Positions 52,469 to 59,938 of a stretch of DNA of 60,011 bases are shown here, in pieces; the first letter of the stretch is position 1, and every line of letters begins with the position of its first letter. The position numbers and the translations under genes were made by a program. Source of the stretch: Nodosilinea sp. LEGE 07298 (GTDB taxonomy: Bacteria; Cyanobacteriota; Cyanobacteriia; Phormidesmidales; Phormidesmidaceae); contig NZ_JADEXE010000006.1 of assembly GCF_015207265.1 (NCBI RefSeq), positions 1 through 60,011 on the forward strand. Direction: 5' to 3'. Under the pieces are notes generated by a model, which saw only the letters and a program-made list of their open reading frames with translations, was not told the origin of the DNA and did no database searches.

Positions 52469-54385
52469 TTAGCTACGGGGTTGATAGAGACCTTCATTTT
52501 GGAGTTTTTCGGCTGCGAATTTGAGGAAGGGCTCGGTTCTCCCCTTGTTGTGGGTTTTGAGGGAATCATCCCCGAGGGACTTATTGAAGGCCTCAATGTC
52601 ATCCTCAAGATCAGAGGTAATGGCTTTAATGGCGGCGGCATGAACGCCCACCGCCTTAAGTAAGGCCCCGGAGAACTTAACCGTCGCATCAGGATGTTCC
52701 TGAGCCCATAGTTGAGCGATCTCAAGCAGCCTCACCCCACGTTGATAGGGCTTAGTGCCTTGGGCCTTGTCGTGGCCATTGTCCTCCTCCTCAGCCCGAG
52801 CTGGTCTAGACGCAGCCGGTGCCCCCACCGCTGGCTCAGCCCCATTGCCCTCCCCCTCAAGGTCAAAGTTGAAAGCAAAGAAGCGCTGAGCGGCTTGAAG
52901 CTGATTAGGGTCATCAGCGATCGCCCTCAACTCATCCAGCATTGCCAATAGCCGCGCATGTTCAACCTTCAACGCCTTGAATTCCGAGTCATCGCCATTC
53001 CCGCCGCCAGAGCGAGCCAGCCGGTCAATCGTCGCCGCCTGCGCCGAGATGGTTTGAGCCTGAGTTGAAATTGTTGCCGCCTGAGATGAAATTGTCGCCC
53101 ACACCGGGTCACCCTCCCCAGCCCCATTCACCTGCGGACTAGACGTTGTTTTTGCAGGAAGAGAATCAGCCACAATCAGCGCTCCTTGGGTTTCTATCGA
53201 GGATTGTTCAACCGGTGCATCCAGCTCATCAGGCGGCAAGGGAATCGGGCCACTCGCGGCCAGCTTCACCCCGCGAGCCGTGAGCGGCTTCCCATTTCGA
53301 GTGAGATAATACTGGTAGTAATGCCCCGTCACCGACGCATTGCCGGTGGTCGTATCATCGAGCAGGACGTGGCCGAGGAGATGCTGAGCCAGGCGTTGCT
53401 CCGCCATATTGGCCGGGCAAAAGAAATGGAGTGAGATCGGCACATAGACCGCCCGGCAGCGATGGATCGAAATATTGGTAAACCCTTGAGGCGTCGGCAG
53501 CACCTCACCGAGCACCTTGACCACCCGCCGATTCACGCGAGCATTGAGCGCCTCCATCCTGGGATCCTCCGAGGCGACCCCATCCAGGTCATGAATGTCA
53601 GCGGTGGCCCTGAGTTTTTCAATCGCCAGCAAAACATCCTGGGCAGGCACCAGCGTTAGCAAGTCATAGGCCGCCTTAGCGGCCTTCTGCTGCCCGGTAA
53701 AGCGCAGTAAGTAAGGATGCCCCTGGGGAATCAGCTGAGCCATCTCGCCCACATGAGGTTGGAGCTGCCCGAGGCTAACGACCTCCGTGTGTCGTCGTCC
53801 GGTGACGGCAGCGATCGCAATGATCAAGTCGATCGGGTCATTCGAGGCCAACAGGACATTAACTTTGCCCATATAGGCATCGAGGTCGACGGGTTGACGA
53901 TCGTCCTGTCGAGCATTGGCATTTTGGGTGGTAGCGGCTCTGAGCTGGGCCTGCACCTCAATCGGGTAGGTGAACCCGTCTAAGGCATAGTGTCGCGCCT
54001 CAGAACCGCTGCTGGGCTCCCCTGGCAGCGGATTGCGCTTCGCCCACCGCCGAGGGTACGAGTTTTTGCCATTGAGGGTAATACGCCCCGCCTCAATCGC
54101 GGCCTTAATCGCTTTCGTATAGCGAGGGAAATAGACCGAATTGATACTGCTGCGGGGATAGGTCCTCTCCAAAAGCTCCTGTTCCGCCGCACAGAGGTGA
54201 TCGATTGCCGCCTTCGTGTCAGTGCCAAGGGCATTCATCTCCACCAGCTTGGCCACGAGGATAGCGATCAACTCCTCCAGTTCTTTCTTGGTCAACTTCG
54301 TGCGATCGCCCTTATCGATGCGCGCCTCCATCGCGGCGACGATTTCGGCACGGGTGGTGTCGAAGGTTTGGGATAGAGAGGCCAT
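52469..54385 (-). CDS. Tyrosine-recombinase-like protein, probable protelomerase (telomere resolvase)
   Basis: The length is 638 residues, close to phage protelomerases such as TelN and TelK (about 630-640). A helical N-terminal part (1-160) precedes a catalytic domain: R198 in AVTGRRHTEVV, a lysine around 234-237, H308 and R311 in SIHRCRAVYV, H339 in QHLLGHVL and Tyr at 356-357 in TGHYYQYYL, i.e. the R-K-HxxR-H-Y set of tyrosine recombinases, in the TGRRxxE / HxxRAxY form I associate with the ResT/TelK family. Residues about 420-455 hold heptad repeats (TISSQAATISTQAQTI), and a separate helical C-terminal domain follows. Such enzymes cut a palindrome and reseal it as hairpin ends of linear replicons. 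A conventional integrase is the alternative. Confidence 0.65.
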   Translation of the reverse strand: MASLSQTFDTTRAEIVAAMEARIDKGDRTKLTKKELEELIAILVAKLVEMNALGTDTKAAIDHLCAAEQELLERTYPRSSINSVYFPRYTKAIKAAIEAGRITLNGKNSYPRRWAKRNPLPGEPSSGSEARHYALDGFTYPIEVQAQLRAATTQNANARQDDRQPVDLDAYMGKVNVLLASNDPIDLIIAIAAVTGRRHTEVVSLGQLQPHVGEMAQLIPQGHPYLLRFTGQQKAAKAAYDLLTLVPAQDVLLAIEKLRATADIHDLDGVASEDPRMEALNARVNRRVVKVLGEVLPTPQGFTNISIHRCRAVYVPISLHFFCPANMAEQRLAQHLLGHVLLDDTTTGNASVTGHYYQYYLTRNGKPLTARGVKLAASGPIPLPPDELDAPVEQSSIETQGALIVADSLPAKTTSSPQVNGAGEGDPVWATISSQAATISTQAQTISAQAATIDRLARSGGGNGDDSEFKALKVEHARLLAMLDELRAIADDPNQLQAAQRFFAFNFDLEGEGNGAEPAVGAPAASRPARAEEEDNGHDKAQGTKPYQRGVRLLEIAQLWAQEHPDATVKFSGALLKAVGVHAAAIKAITSDLEDDIEAFNKSLGDDSLKTHNKGRTEPFLKFAAEKLQNEGLYQPRS

Positions 54386-54589
54386 AGCTGTTGTCGGAAC
54401 GGTACGTTAGTGAGCGGCATCATCTACAAGGCTTAATTATAGCAGTCAATAAATCTATATCGGTCAACCTGGAGTTTTTTGCTAGTTGAGTTAGGCGTAG
54501 CCCGGACTGGAGGAGGTTAGGGGCATGGGTGATGGGTAGAATAGCCCCATGGAATTTCACCTCAGTCCCTGGTCTGTGCCGGGGGCTTT
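54386..54589. other. Intergenic, no gene seen
   Basis: About 200 bases between the recombinase start and the UmuC remnant. A small hairpin followed by CTTTTT on the plus strand (54569-54592) resembles a terminator, but no plus-strand gene leads into it. Confidence 0.3.
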
Positions 54590-54997
54590 TTACTGCTCTG
54601 AATTGTCATACTGCGGTTCCTGGGGGTGAAAGCGGTTAGTCGTGATGAACACCTGCATGGTCTGAGCCACCTGTCGATCGCGCCTGAGCTTAGCCGCAGC
54701 TGTGGCCCCGTAGGAAGCGATCGCCTGCTTCAGCTCAGCGAGAGACGCGACAGGCCGCCCAAAGCCGCGAGAGACACAACAGCTCTTTCGGGGTTGAGGG
54801 CATAGCTCCAGGGGCAAGCAGGCCACCCCGCGCAGCTCTAGAACCGTCCTGACCTCGGCGATGCCGAGCAGCTGCCGAATCAGAGCCAGGTCAGCACAAG
54901 GGGTTGGCATCGGCATCGACAACAACTCCTGCCGCCGACGCACCATATTAAGGGCAGGGGGAGGCCCACAGGGGAGGGAGCCGCACCGTTCTGCCAC
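54590..54997 (-). pseudogene. umuC: UmuC (error-prone DNA polymerase V) 3' fragment
   Basis: The frame carries VLELRGVACLPLELCPQPRK, VSRGFGRPVASLAELKQAIA, AAAKLRRDRQVAQTMQVFI and TNRFHPQEPQY: the little-finger region of UmuC-type Y-family polymerases. The roughly 250 residues of palm and fingers are missing; the upstream part of the frame, before about 54900, is not polymerase-like. The matching umuD gene is intact 1.3 kb further along the same strand, so an original umuDC operon has been split and mostly deleted. Confidence 0.8.
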
Positions 54998-55116
54998 GGC
55001 CTGCTACCGGGTCTAGTCAGTGGTGTCCTTGACCCCTGCCCCTGGGCCAGGCGACCAGCACCAGCAGGGGCCGTCCCAAAAAGAGCGCCAACGCAGCATG
55101 ATTCTCCGTCGAGATG

Positions 55117-55683
55117 TCAATTCCCCCCTCTCCTGAATTCTTGCAACGCCTGGGTACGGCTCTCTATGGCGGCGCAGTCTGCCAGGGTCTTCAAGTTTAT
55201 GCCCGCTGCAAACTGGCTAGCATCAGCGAGTTGATAAGTGTGTCCCACAAGCTGGTAGACAACAATCTGGCCGTTTTGCCAGAACCACACCTCAGGAACC
55301 CCCAGGGCTGCATACCGTTTCAGCTTGGTTTGCCCCTCACCTTTGATAACTACCTCAATAGAAAGATCAGGGCGTTCAGTGCGATCGCCAAAGCAATATG
55401 ATTTATCACCCTGGGCACTGACAATGCCTTCCTGCTCCACAGTCATATCCTCGGTGGCAATGAAGTCGATACCCTGCTCTAGCAGCCATAGCTCTAGCAA
55501 GAAGCCCAAATTGCCCGCGATAATGCCGTGCTCTGGGGATACAGACAATAGCTCTACCTCTCCCTGGTAGTAAGACACACGCACCCCTGGAGAGTCGGCA
55601 AAGGCCGCTTGCAGCGCCTTAAATTGCTCCCAGGTGAGACTGGAATGCGTAAAGGTTTGGGGCTTGTCAACAGCAACTGTCAT
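55117..55683 (-). CDS. Uma2-family (DUF820) putative endonuclease
   Basis: The 188-residue protein fits Uma2: SLTWEQFKALQAAFADSPGV, YYQGEVELLSVSPEHG, a DMTVEQEG strand, RPDLSIEVVIKGEGQTKLKR (PD-(D/E)xK-like core) and GVPEVWFWQNGQIVVYQL. The family is greatly expanded in cyanobacteria and has a restriction-endonuclease fold; its biological role is unsettled. It sits between the umuC remnant and the hairpin cluster, transcribed alone. Confidence 0.85.
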   Translation of the reverse strand: MTVAVDKPQTFTHSSLTWEQFKALQAAFADSPGVRVSYYQGEVELLSVSPEHGIIAGNLGFLLELWLLEQGIDFIATEDMTVEQEGIVSAQGDKSYCFGDRTERPDLSIEVVIKGEGQTKLKRYAALGVPEVWFWQNGQIVVYQLVGHTYQLADASQFAAGINLKTLADCAAIESRTQALQEFRRGGN

Positions 55684-56134
55684 GGCTCACCACCTCGTGC
55701 TACCTCCATGCTAGTCGTTGTTAGCTCCACCGCCGCTAGAGCCGCCTCAAAACGGCAAAGCGCTGCCGATTTGAGGCGGGGCCACCGAGGGGGCCAGGTC
55801 GCGACAGGAGCGCGATCGCCACCTGGCCCAAAGTTGCGTTGCATTGATTTAGATATCTAGCGCCAGGTGGCCCAGGTCAGCGGCTAGGGCACCCGTGCGA
55901 TTCCCCTCTGGGGACACTTCGTGAACGCGGCCACTGCCTCCCACGCACCTAGGTAGCCCAGCCCAGGAGGAGCGCAGGCCACCAACCGTAGGCGAGTTGG
56001 ATAGCGGTGCCCAGGATGAGCCCGTGGCTGATCGGCTGCGGTGCCTGAGGGCTAGGCCGTAGGGTGACCACGCCCAGCCCTGTCAAGGTGGGGCTGATTC
56101 AGGGGCCGATCCCCTGGATTTACCGCTGGGCCTA
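55684..56134. other. No recognisable gene
   Basis: About 450 GC-rich bases with inverted CGCGATCGC-type words but no coding frame I can support. It leads into the hairpin cluster at 56135-56241. Confidence 0.4.
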
Positions 56135-56241
56135 GGACTAAAAGTCCAAGGTTCAAAGCCGAAATCCTCTTAAGAGGATTTTGGGCTGGCTGCCCCAGTC
56201 TGCTAAAGCAGACTTTCGCTGTGAGCCAAGGAGTTCACTCC
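56135..56241. repeat. Cluster of four short hairpins
   Basis: Within 107 bases there are GGACTAAAAGTCC (56135-56147), the perfect 20-base palindrome AAATCCTCTTAAGAGGATTT (56162-56181), AGTCTGCTAAAGCAGACT (56197-56214) and GGAGTTCACTCC (56230-56241). Spacers are 12-16 bases. It reads like a modular REP-type intergenic repeat; function unknown. Confidence 0.75.
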
Positions 56242-56263
56242 CTGGTAGTTGTGGCCAAATCCC

Positions 56264-56698
56264 TTAACCTATAGGCGTTTCGGGAATAGCTTGGCCACCT
56301 TGACAGGGCTGGGTGACCACGCCCCAGATGGGCCAGTCAGTATCGCAGTCAATCACGATAGGGGCATAGTCTGGATTCTCAGGCATCAGCAGGATCTGCC
56401 CGGACTCTTGATGAAAACGCTTCACCGTCAGGTCGCCATTGACCACAGCAATGACCACGTTGCCGTGGTTAGGCATCAGCGCCCGATCCACAATCAGCAG
56501 ATCACCACAGAAGATACCCGCCCCGATCATCGAGTCGCCCTTGACCCGCACGAAGAAGGTCGCGGCAGGATGGTGGATGAGATAGCGGTTTAGGTCGAGA
56601 GGCCCCTCAGCATAGTCTTCCGCTGGGGAGGGGAACCCAGCGGGGACAGTGACGATAAACAATGGAAAACGTCCTTCAGCGCAACAGCGGTAGAGCAC
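56264..56698 (-). CDS. umuD: UmuD-like S24 peptidase
   Basis: This 144-residue protein begins at a GTG. It has the UmuD cleavage and self-processing core: FIVTVPAGFPSPAEDYAEGP, LDLNRYLIHHPAATFFVRV, the nucleophile Ser in VKGDSMIGAGI, GDLLIVDRA and the general-base Lys in GDLTVKRF. In the SOS response UmuD is cut with RecA help and forms DNA polymerase V with UmuC. Here the partner gene is only a fragment (54590-54997), so this UmuD may be orphaned or serve a chromosomal UmuC. Confidence 0.9.
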   Translation of the reverse strand: MLYRCCAEGRFPLFIVTVPAGFPSPAEDYAEGPLDLNRYLIHHPAATFFVRVKGDSMIGAGIFCGDLLIVDRALMPNHGNVVIAVVNGDLTVKRFHQESGQILLMPENPDYAPIVIDCDTDWPIWGVVTQPCQGGQAIPETPIG

Positions 56699-56930
56699 CT
56701 GTAAAAGCCGCGTGTGCTAAGGATTTGAACCTCGGAGTGGAACTCGTTAGAGCAGTATAGTACAGATGAACTAAAATGCTTGTCGAGAATAAAAAAGCCT
56801 CCGGGCAGTGGCGGCTGACGTTGCACGGGTGTCCATAGGGCTAATCAGGGGTATCGACACAGAACCCCCATGGGCCAGCGGTGTCCATGGGGGTTCTGTA
56901 GGGGGATGTGAGAGTAAGGGTGCGATCGCG

Positions 56931-57302
56931 CTAGGTGGCCACCGCAGCGAGGGACTCAGCCGTAATAGGAGCACCGCGTCGCAACTCCTGCCATTGGGCC
57001 TCAATGGGCTGGTAGCTGCACACACAGACGACAATCCTGGTGTCGGTGTCAGGGCTGTTGAACTGCTGCACCTCAGCCACGACCCAGTCCCCATCCTTGC
57101 CGTGGGTGACACCGTTGCCGGGGTCGGCCAGGTTGGCGTACTCTCGCACCCGCTCACCAACGGTGGGCATTGAGTCGGAGTAATCATGCTCCTCCGCCAG
57201 GATAGAGGTGAGCCCTCCAGCGGGCAGCAGTTTGCGCTCCTCCCATCCAGGGGCACTCAACCCGTCTGCTCTGTAGATGATCCAGGTTTCGTTAGTCGCC
57301 AT
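56931..57302 (-). CDS. Small unknown protein, paralogue A
   Basis: The start at ATG 57302 is supported by GAGG eight bases upstream. The 123-residue product reads WIIYRADGLS, GLTSILAEEHDYSDSMPTVG, WVVAEVQQF and IVVCVCSYQPI. It aligns along its length with the protein at 58888-59301 (SFSDILAQHLDYSDGPSPEP, WRVVAIDEY, VVICSCEYAPI). No known domain is recognised. The shared pattern [S-x-IL-x(2)-H-DYSD ... CxC-x-Y-x-PI] defines a small family that may be limited to this kind of element. It lies divergent to the conserved gene at 57386. Confidence 0.7.
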   Translation of the reverse strand: MATNETWIIYRADGLSAPGWEERKLLPAGGLTSILAEEHDYSDSMPTVGERVREYANLADPGNGVTHGKDGDWVVAEVQQFNSPDTDTRIVVCVCSYQPIEAQWQELRRGAPITAESLAAVAT

Positions 57303-57385
57303 AGCGAGTGTCCTCAAAGCTGGTTTGTTCACCATAGAACACGCAATCGACCTTGGAGTATAAGGAGCGATCGCAGTGCTTTGCT

Positions 57386-58030
57386 TTGGATAGCCCTGAG
57401 GTTGTTCCTTCACCGGCCAGCACCGGCACCATAGGGCGGACGGATGAGGCCCACAGGGGGAAGTGCTCCAGCAACAGTCCCCAGGCTGCTGCGATTGGCC
57501 CGGTTGCGATTGCGGGGTTTCAGATGCCCGATGGCAGCTACCGGATGAGCCAAACCCAAGCGGCTGAGTGTGTCGGCAAGCAACAGCGGAACGCCGGACG
57601 CTTTTTAGAGTCAAAGGGCATCAAAGCCTTACGGGGTGAGGGTTATACGCCGGACACTATTGAGGTTGATCCAGCCGATCAAGTTAGGGGCCAGGCCCGA
57701 TTCAATGCACGGCCCCTTGATGTGGTCAGTGCCTACTGGCTTTGGGAGGCATCTAAGGGCAACCAGCAGGCGATCGCGCTGTGCTATGCCCTAATGACCG
57801 AAACTCTAAAACGCCGCTTTGATGCTGTTTTTGGTGTGGAGCGCTCTGAGGGCGATCGCAATGCCCTGATAGCCCAGCGGTTAGAGCGAGCAGAGGCAGA
57901 CCTAGCTGCCCTGAGTGAGGCCTATGCAGAACCCGATTTGCTCAGGATGGAGGTTGAGCAAATCGGCAACAGGTGCGCGACCTTGGCGGTGAGAAGGCAG
58001 TTGCCTGGAGAGCCTGAGGAAGGGGAGTGA
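57386..58030 (+). CDS. Conserved cyanobacterial hypothetical protein
   Basis: The start is set at TTG 57386 (reads as MDSPEVVPSPASTGTIG); a TTG at 57353 and ATG at 57524 are alternatives. About 214 residues. The core GFQMPDGSYRMSQTQAAECV, FLESKGIKALRGEGYTPDTI, then VSAYWLWEASKGNQQAIALC and ALMTETLKRRFDAVFG is a pattern I recognise from cyanobacterial hypothetical proteins, often in mobile regions, resembling phage antirepressor/KilA-type proteins only loosely. The C-terminal 60 residues are helical and charged. A copy of its first codons and upstream bases occurs at 58121-58165, remnant of a second copy. Confidence 0.65.
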   Translation: MDSPEVVPSPASTGTIGRTDEAHRGKCSSNSPQAAAIGPVAIAGFQMPDGSYRMSQTQAAECVGKQQRNAGRFLESKGIKALRGEGYTPDTIEVDPADQVRGQARFNARPLDVVSAYWLWEASKGNQQAIALCYALMTETLKRRFDAVFGVERSEGDRNALIAQRLERAEADLAALSEAYAEPDLLRMEVEQIGNRCATLAVRRQLPGEPEEGE

Positions 58031-58035
58031 TGGGA

Positions 58036-58110
58036 AGAAGCCCCCGACTGGCCTTGGCCCAACCCGTGAAAAGGGTATAAAGAATAGGGATGCAAAACTG
58101 TAGCAGTCGC
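58036..58110. repeat. 75-bp repeated block, copy 1
   Basis: The sequence matches 59436-59510 with roughly ten differences. The central 20 bases AACCCGTGAAAAGGGTATAA are identical and include a small stem (ACCC/GGGT) and a TATAAAGAATA stretch resembling a -10 region. It lies just after the gene ending at 58030. Confidence 0.75.
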
Positions 58111-58465
58111 ATATCAGAGGCGCGATCGCATTGCATTGTTTTGGATAGCCTTGAGGTAGTTTCATGCGGCGCGCAAGGCGGTCGAGAAGAGCGGTAGAGA
58201 GTCTTCTGCCTTCTTGACGCTAAACTGGGTCAGCCAAGTGACCCCTCCTTTCCTTCAGAATCGGTTTGTAGCCCCTGCCAGCGTTTCTCAGACGGGGGGG
58301 TGTCATGCCCGGTTCGGCGGCCCTGCCCCACTTGCCTCGGGGTTGCCTTTTCCCTTGGGTATGGCTAAGTATTATAGATATCCATCAGGAATATTGGCGG
58401 ATACCTGTAAGAAGATATCAGATATCTGGAAAATTATACTAGATTAGCTGTATTGTGTTCCAGTG

Positions 58466-58690
58466 ATGAGAGTGAAGAGTAATCTGGCGGTTTTGATGGC
58501 CCAGCATGCCCCCCCGCTAAACCAGGCTGAGGTGGCCAGGAAGTCAGGGGTTAGTCCTACCACGATCAATCAGCTGTATAAGAACACCTTGCAACGGATG
58601 GATCGTAGCCTATGCGAGCGGCTCTATAAGGCGTTCGGCTGGGGGCCTGGGGATCTCTGGGTGATGGTGGAGGATGGGGACGATGACTGA
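58466..58690 (+). CDS. Small HTH regulator (Cro/C1-like)
   Basis: ATG 58466 (a GTG sits three bases earlier). The 74-residue protein is a single HTH domain: NLAVLMAQHAPPLNQAEVAR, SGVSPTTINQLYKN, then LCERLYKAFGWGPGDLWVMV, typical of compact phage/plasmid repressors. The AT-rich stretch upstream (58370-58440) contains GATATC words in close repeat (TAGATATCC, AGATATCAGATATCTGG) that could be its operator. It overlaps the next small gene by 8 bases. Confidence 0.75.
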   Translation: MRVKSNLAVLMAQHAPPLNQAEVARKSGVSPTTINQLYKNTLQRMDRSLCERLYKAFGWGPGDLWVMVEDGDDD

Positions 58691-58895
58691 GCCGCCAGAT
58701 GAGCAGCGCCGACTAGGAGACTTAACGACCCACTGGGTCACTGATGAGTCATGTTGCAACGCGATCGCGAAGAAGTACGGATGGAAACTTGAGGATGTGT
58801 GGCGAGACCGACAGGCTAGGGATGTGCTTCCGGTAAGATGCACATTCAGAGGGAGTTGTCAGTTTCCTTGTTATGGAGGGAAAGCAGATGAGTAG
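58683..58895 (+). CDS. Small protein, unknown function
   Basis: ATG 58683 follows GGAGG and overlaps the stop of the HTH gene by 8 bases, suggesting coupled translation. The 70-residue product (MTEPPDEQRRLGDLTTHW, CNAIAKKYGWKLEDVWRDRQ, three later cysteines) has no recognisable family. Its end overlaps the start of paralogue B by 8 bases, so three genes appear to form one small operon. Confidence 0.5.
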   Translation: MTEPPDEQRRLGDLTTHWVTDESCCNAIAKKYGWKLEDVWRDRQARDVLPVRCTFRGSCQFPCYGGKADE

Positions 58896-59301
58896 GATGG
58901 TGATTTTTAGGGCGTCTTGTGCCGAGCTGAGTCGGGCAAAGGTAGAGCCTCATTTCCCCAGCGGGTCATTCAGCGACATTCTGGCTCAGCACCTTGACTA
59001 TTCAGATGGCCCCAGCCCTGAACCGGGCGATCGCCTGTCTGAGCATTGCGGAAATGGTCATCTGCAAGCGAGTTCATCACGGCCTGGGCCGTGGCGGGTT
59101 GTAGCCATAGATGAGTACGTGGGGAATACAGGGTGTGAACCCTTTGACTCGGTTGTCATCTGCTCCTGTGAATATGCGCCTATTCCTGATGAAGAAAATC
59201 TTTGGTCTCAAAACCAATTGGGCCAAGTGTCTGTAGACTCCTTTGGCGGCGATGCGGCGGCTTATGAAAACTGGAAGTCGAAACAGGCAGTACTAGCGTG
59301 A
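58888..59301 (+). CDS. Small unknown protein, paralogue B
   Basis: ATG 58888 is chosen because GGAGG lies about eight bases upstream. The 137-residue protein (MSRMVIFRASCAELSRAKVE) shares its middle with paralogue A at 56931-57302: DILAQHLDYSDGPSPEPGDR, WRVVAIDEY and VVICSCEYAPIPDE. The C-terminal 30 residues differ. Function unknown. It is the third gene of the operon begun by the HTH regulator. Confidence 0.7.
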   Translation: MSRMVIFRASCAELSRAKVEPHFPSGSFSDILAQHLDYSDGPSPEPGDRLSEHCGNGHLQASSSRPGPWRVVAIDEYVGNTGCEPFDSVVICSCEYAPIPDEENLWSQNQLGQVSVDSFGGDAAAYENWKSKQAVLA

Positions 59302-59435
59302 AGGCGATCGCCCTTAGCTACCCCAACGCGCGCACCAGAGAATAGATGAGGAGGCCTGAATGGGCGATCGCCCCCTCTTCTTTTAAAGCCGTGCCTCATC
59401 GGCCCCCCTTGATCGCCCGCCCTCCATACTCACCG

Positions 59436-59510
59436 AGAAGCACCCGACTGGCTATGCCCCAACCCGTGAAAAGGGTATAAAGAATAGAGATATAAAGTTG
59501 TAGCAGTTGC
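59436..59510. repeat. 75-bp repeated block, copy 2
   Basis: The second copy of the block at 58036-58110, with the core AACCCGTGAAAAGGGTATAA unchanged. It lies 135 bases after paralogue B. About 215 bases beyond it no gene can be supported before the minus-strand gene at 59726. Confidence 0.75.
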
Positions 59511-59725
59511 AGGCTAGAGTTTTTTGGCATTTGTTGCGTGCCACGATAAATGGCCACACGTTTCCAAAAGCCTTATTTCATGAGGCCTTTGAAGATGGCC
59601 ATGAACGTGTTTCCGTTATCAACGGCGCGATGGTCAAAGACCGGCCCAAGGGGCCAACGCAGCGCATGGCTTGTTTCCCATGCGCTGCGATCGCCAGACG
59701 AGGAGAGCATTGGCGAGGCGTCTGC

Positions 59726-59938
59726 CTAGCCCTCGAATCTGAACCGGGTCAGCCAGTTGGCCCCTGCTTGGTTGCGCACCTGCTGAAGCTCAGCCTTGTA
59801 CTGGCTCAGAGAGCTAGGATACCTCCCGGTTTCCCAACAGGTTCGCAGTTTTGATTTCCAGCGCTGCCCGAAGAAGTCCTTGGCCTGCTTCAGAGCGAAG
59901 TATTGGTGGTCATTCGCTTCAAACGTGGTGTTGCTCAT
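59726..59938 (-). CDS. Small conserved hypothetical protein
   Basis: This 70-residue frame from ATG 59938 reads NDHQYFALKQAKDFFGQRWK, SKLRTCWETGRYP, then LQQVRNQAGANWLTRFRF. The spacing FFGxRWK...LR.CW.TG.Y...L...R...G..WL.RF is one I associate with small cyanobacterial hypothetical proteins of mobile regions. No catalytic motif is evident. No clear ribosome-binding site. Confidence 0.55.
   Translation of the reverse strand: MSNTTFEANDHQYFALKQAKDFFGQRWKSKLRTCWETGRYPSSLSQYKAELQQVRNQAGANWLTRFRFEG

Noticed and set aside
54569-54592. Rho-independent terminator on the plus strand
   Set aside because: A six-pair stem followed by CTTTTT is present, but no plus-strand gene reads into it, and the stem is short.
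56699-56790. LexA/SOS box in front of umuD
   Set aside because: CTGTACTATACTG-like words are seen upstream on the minus strand, but they do not match a known cyanobacterial LexA box well enough to call.
59507-59854. 115-residue plus-strand frame after the second 75-bp block
   Set aside because: Opposite-strand overlap with the better supported gene at 59726-59938, non-ATG start, no domain, and an alternative frame is equally open.
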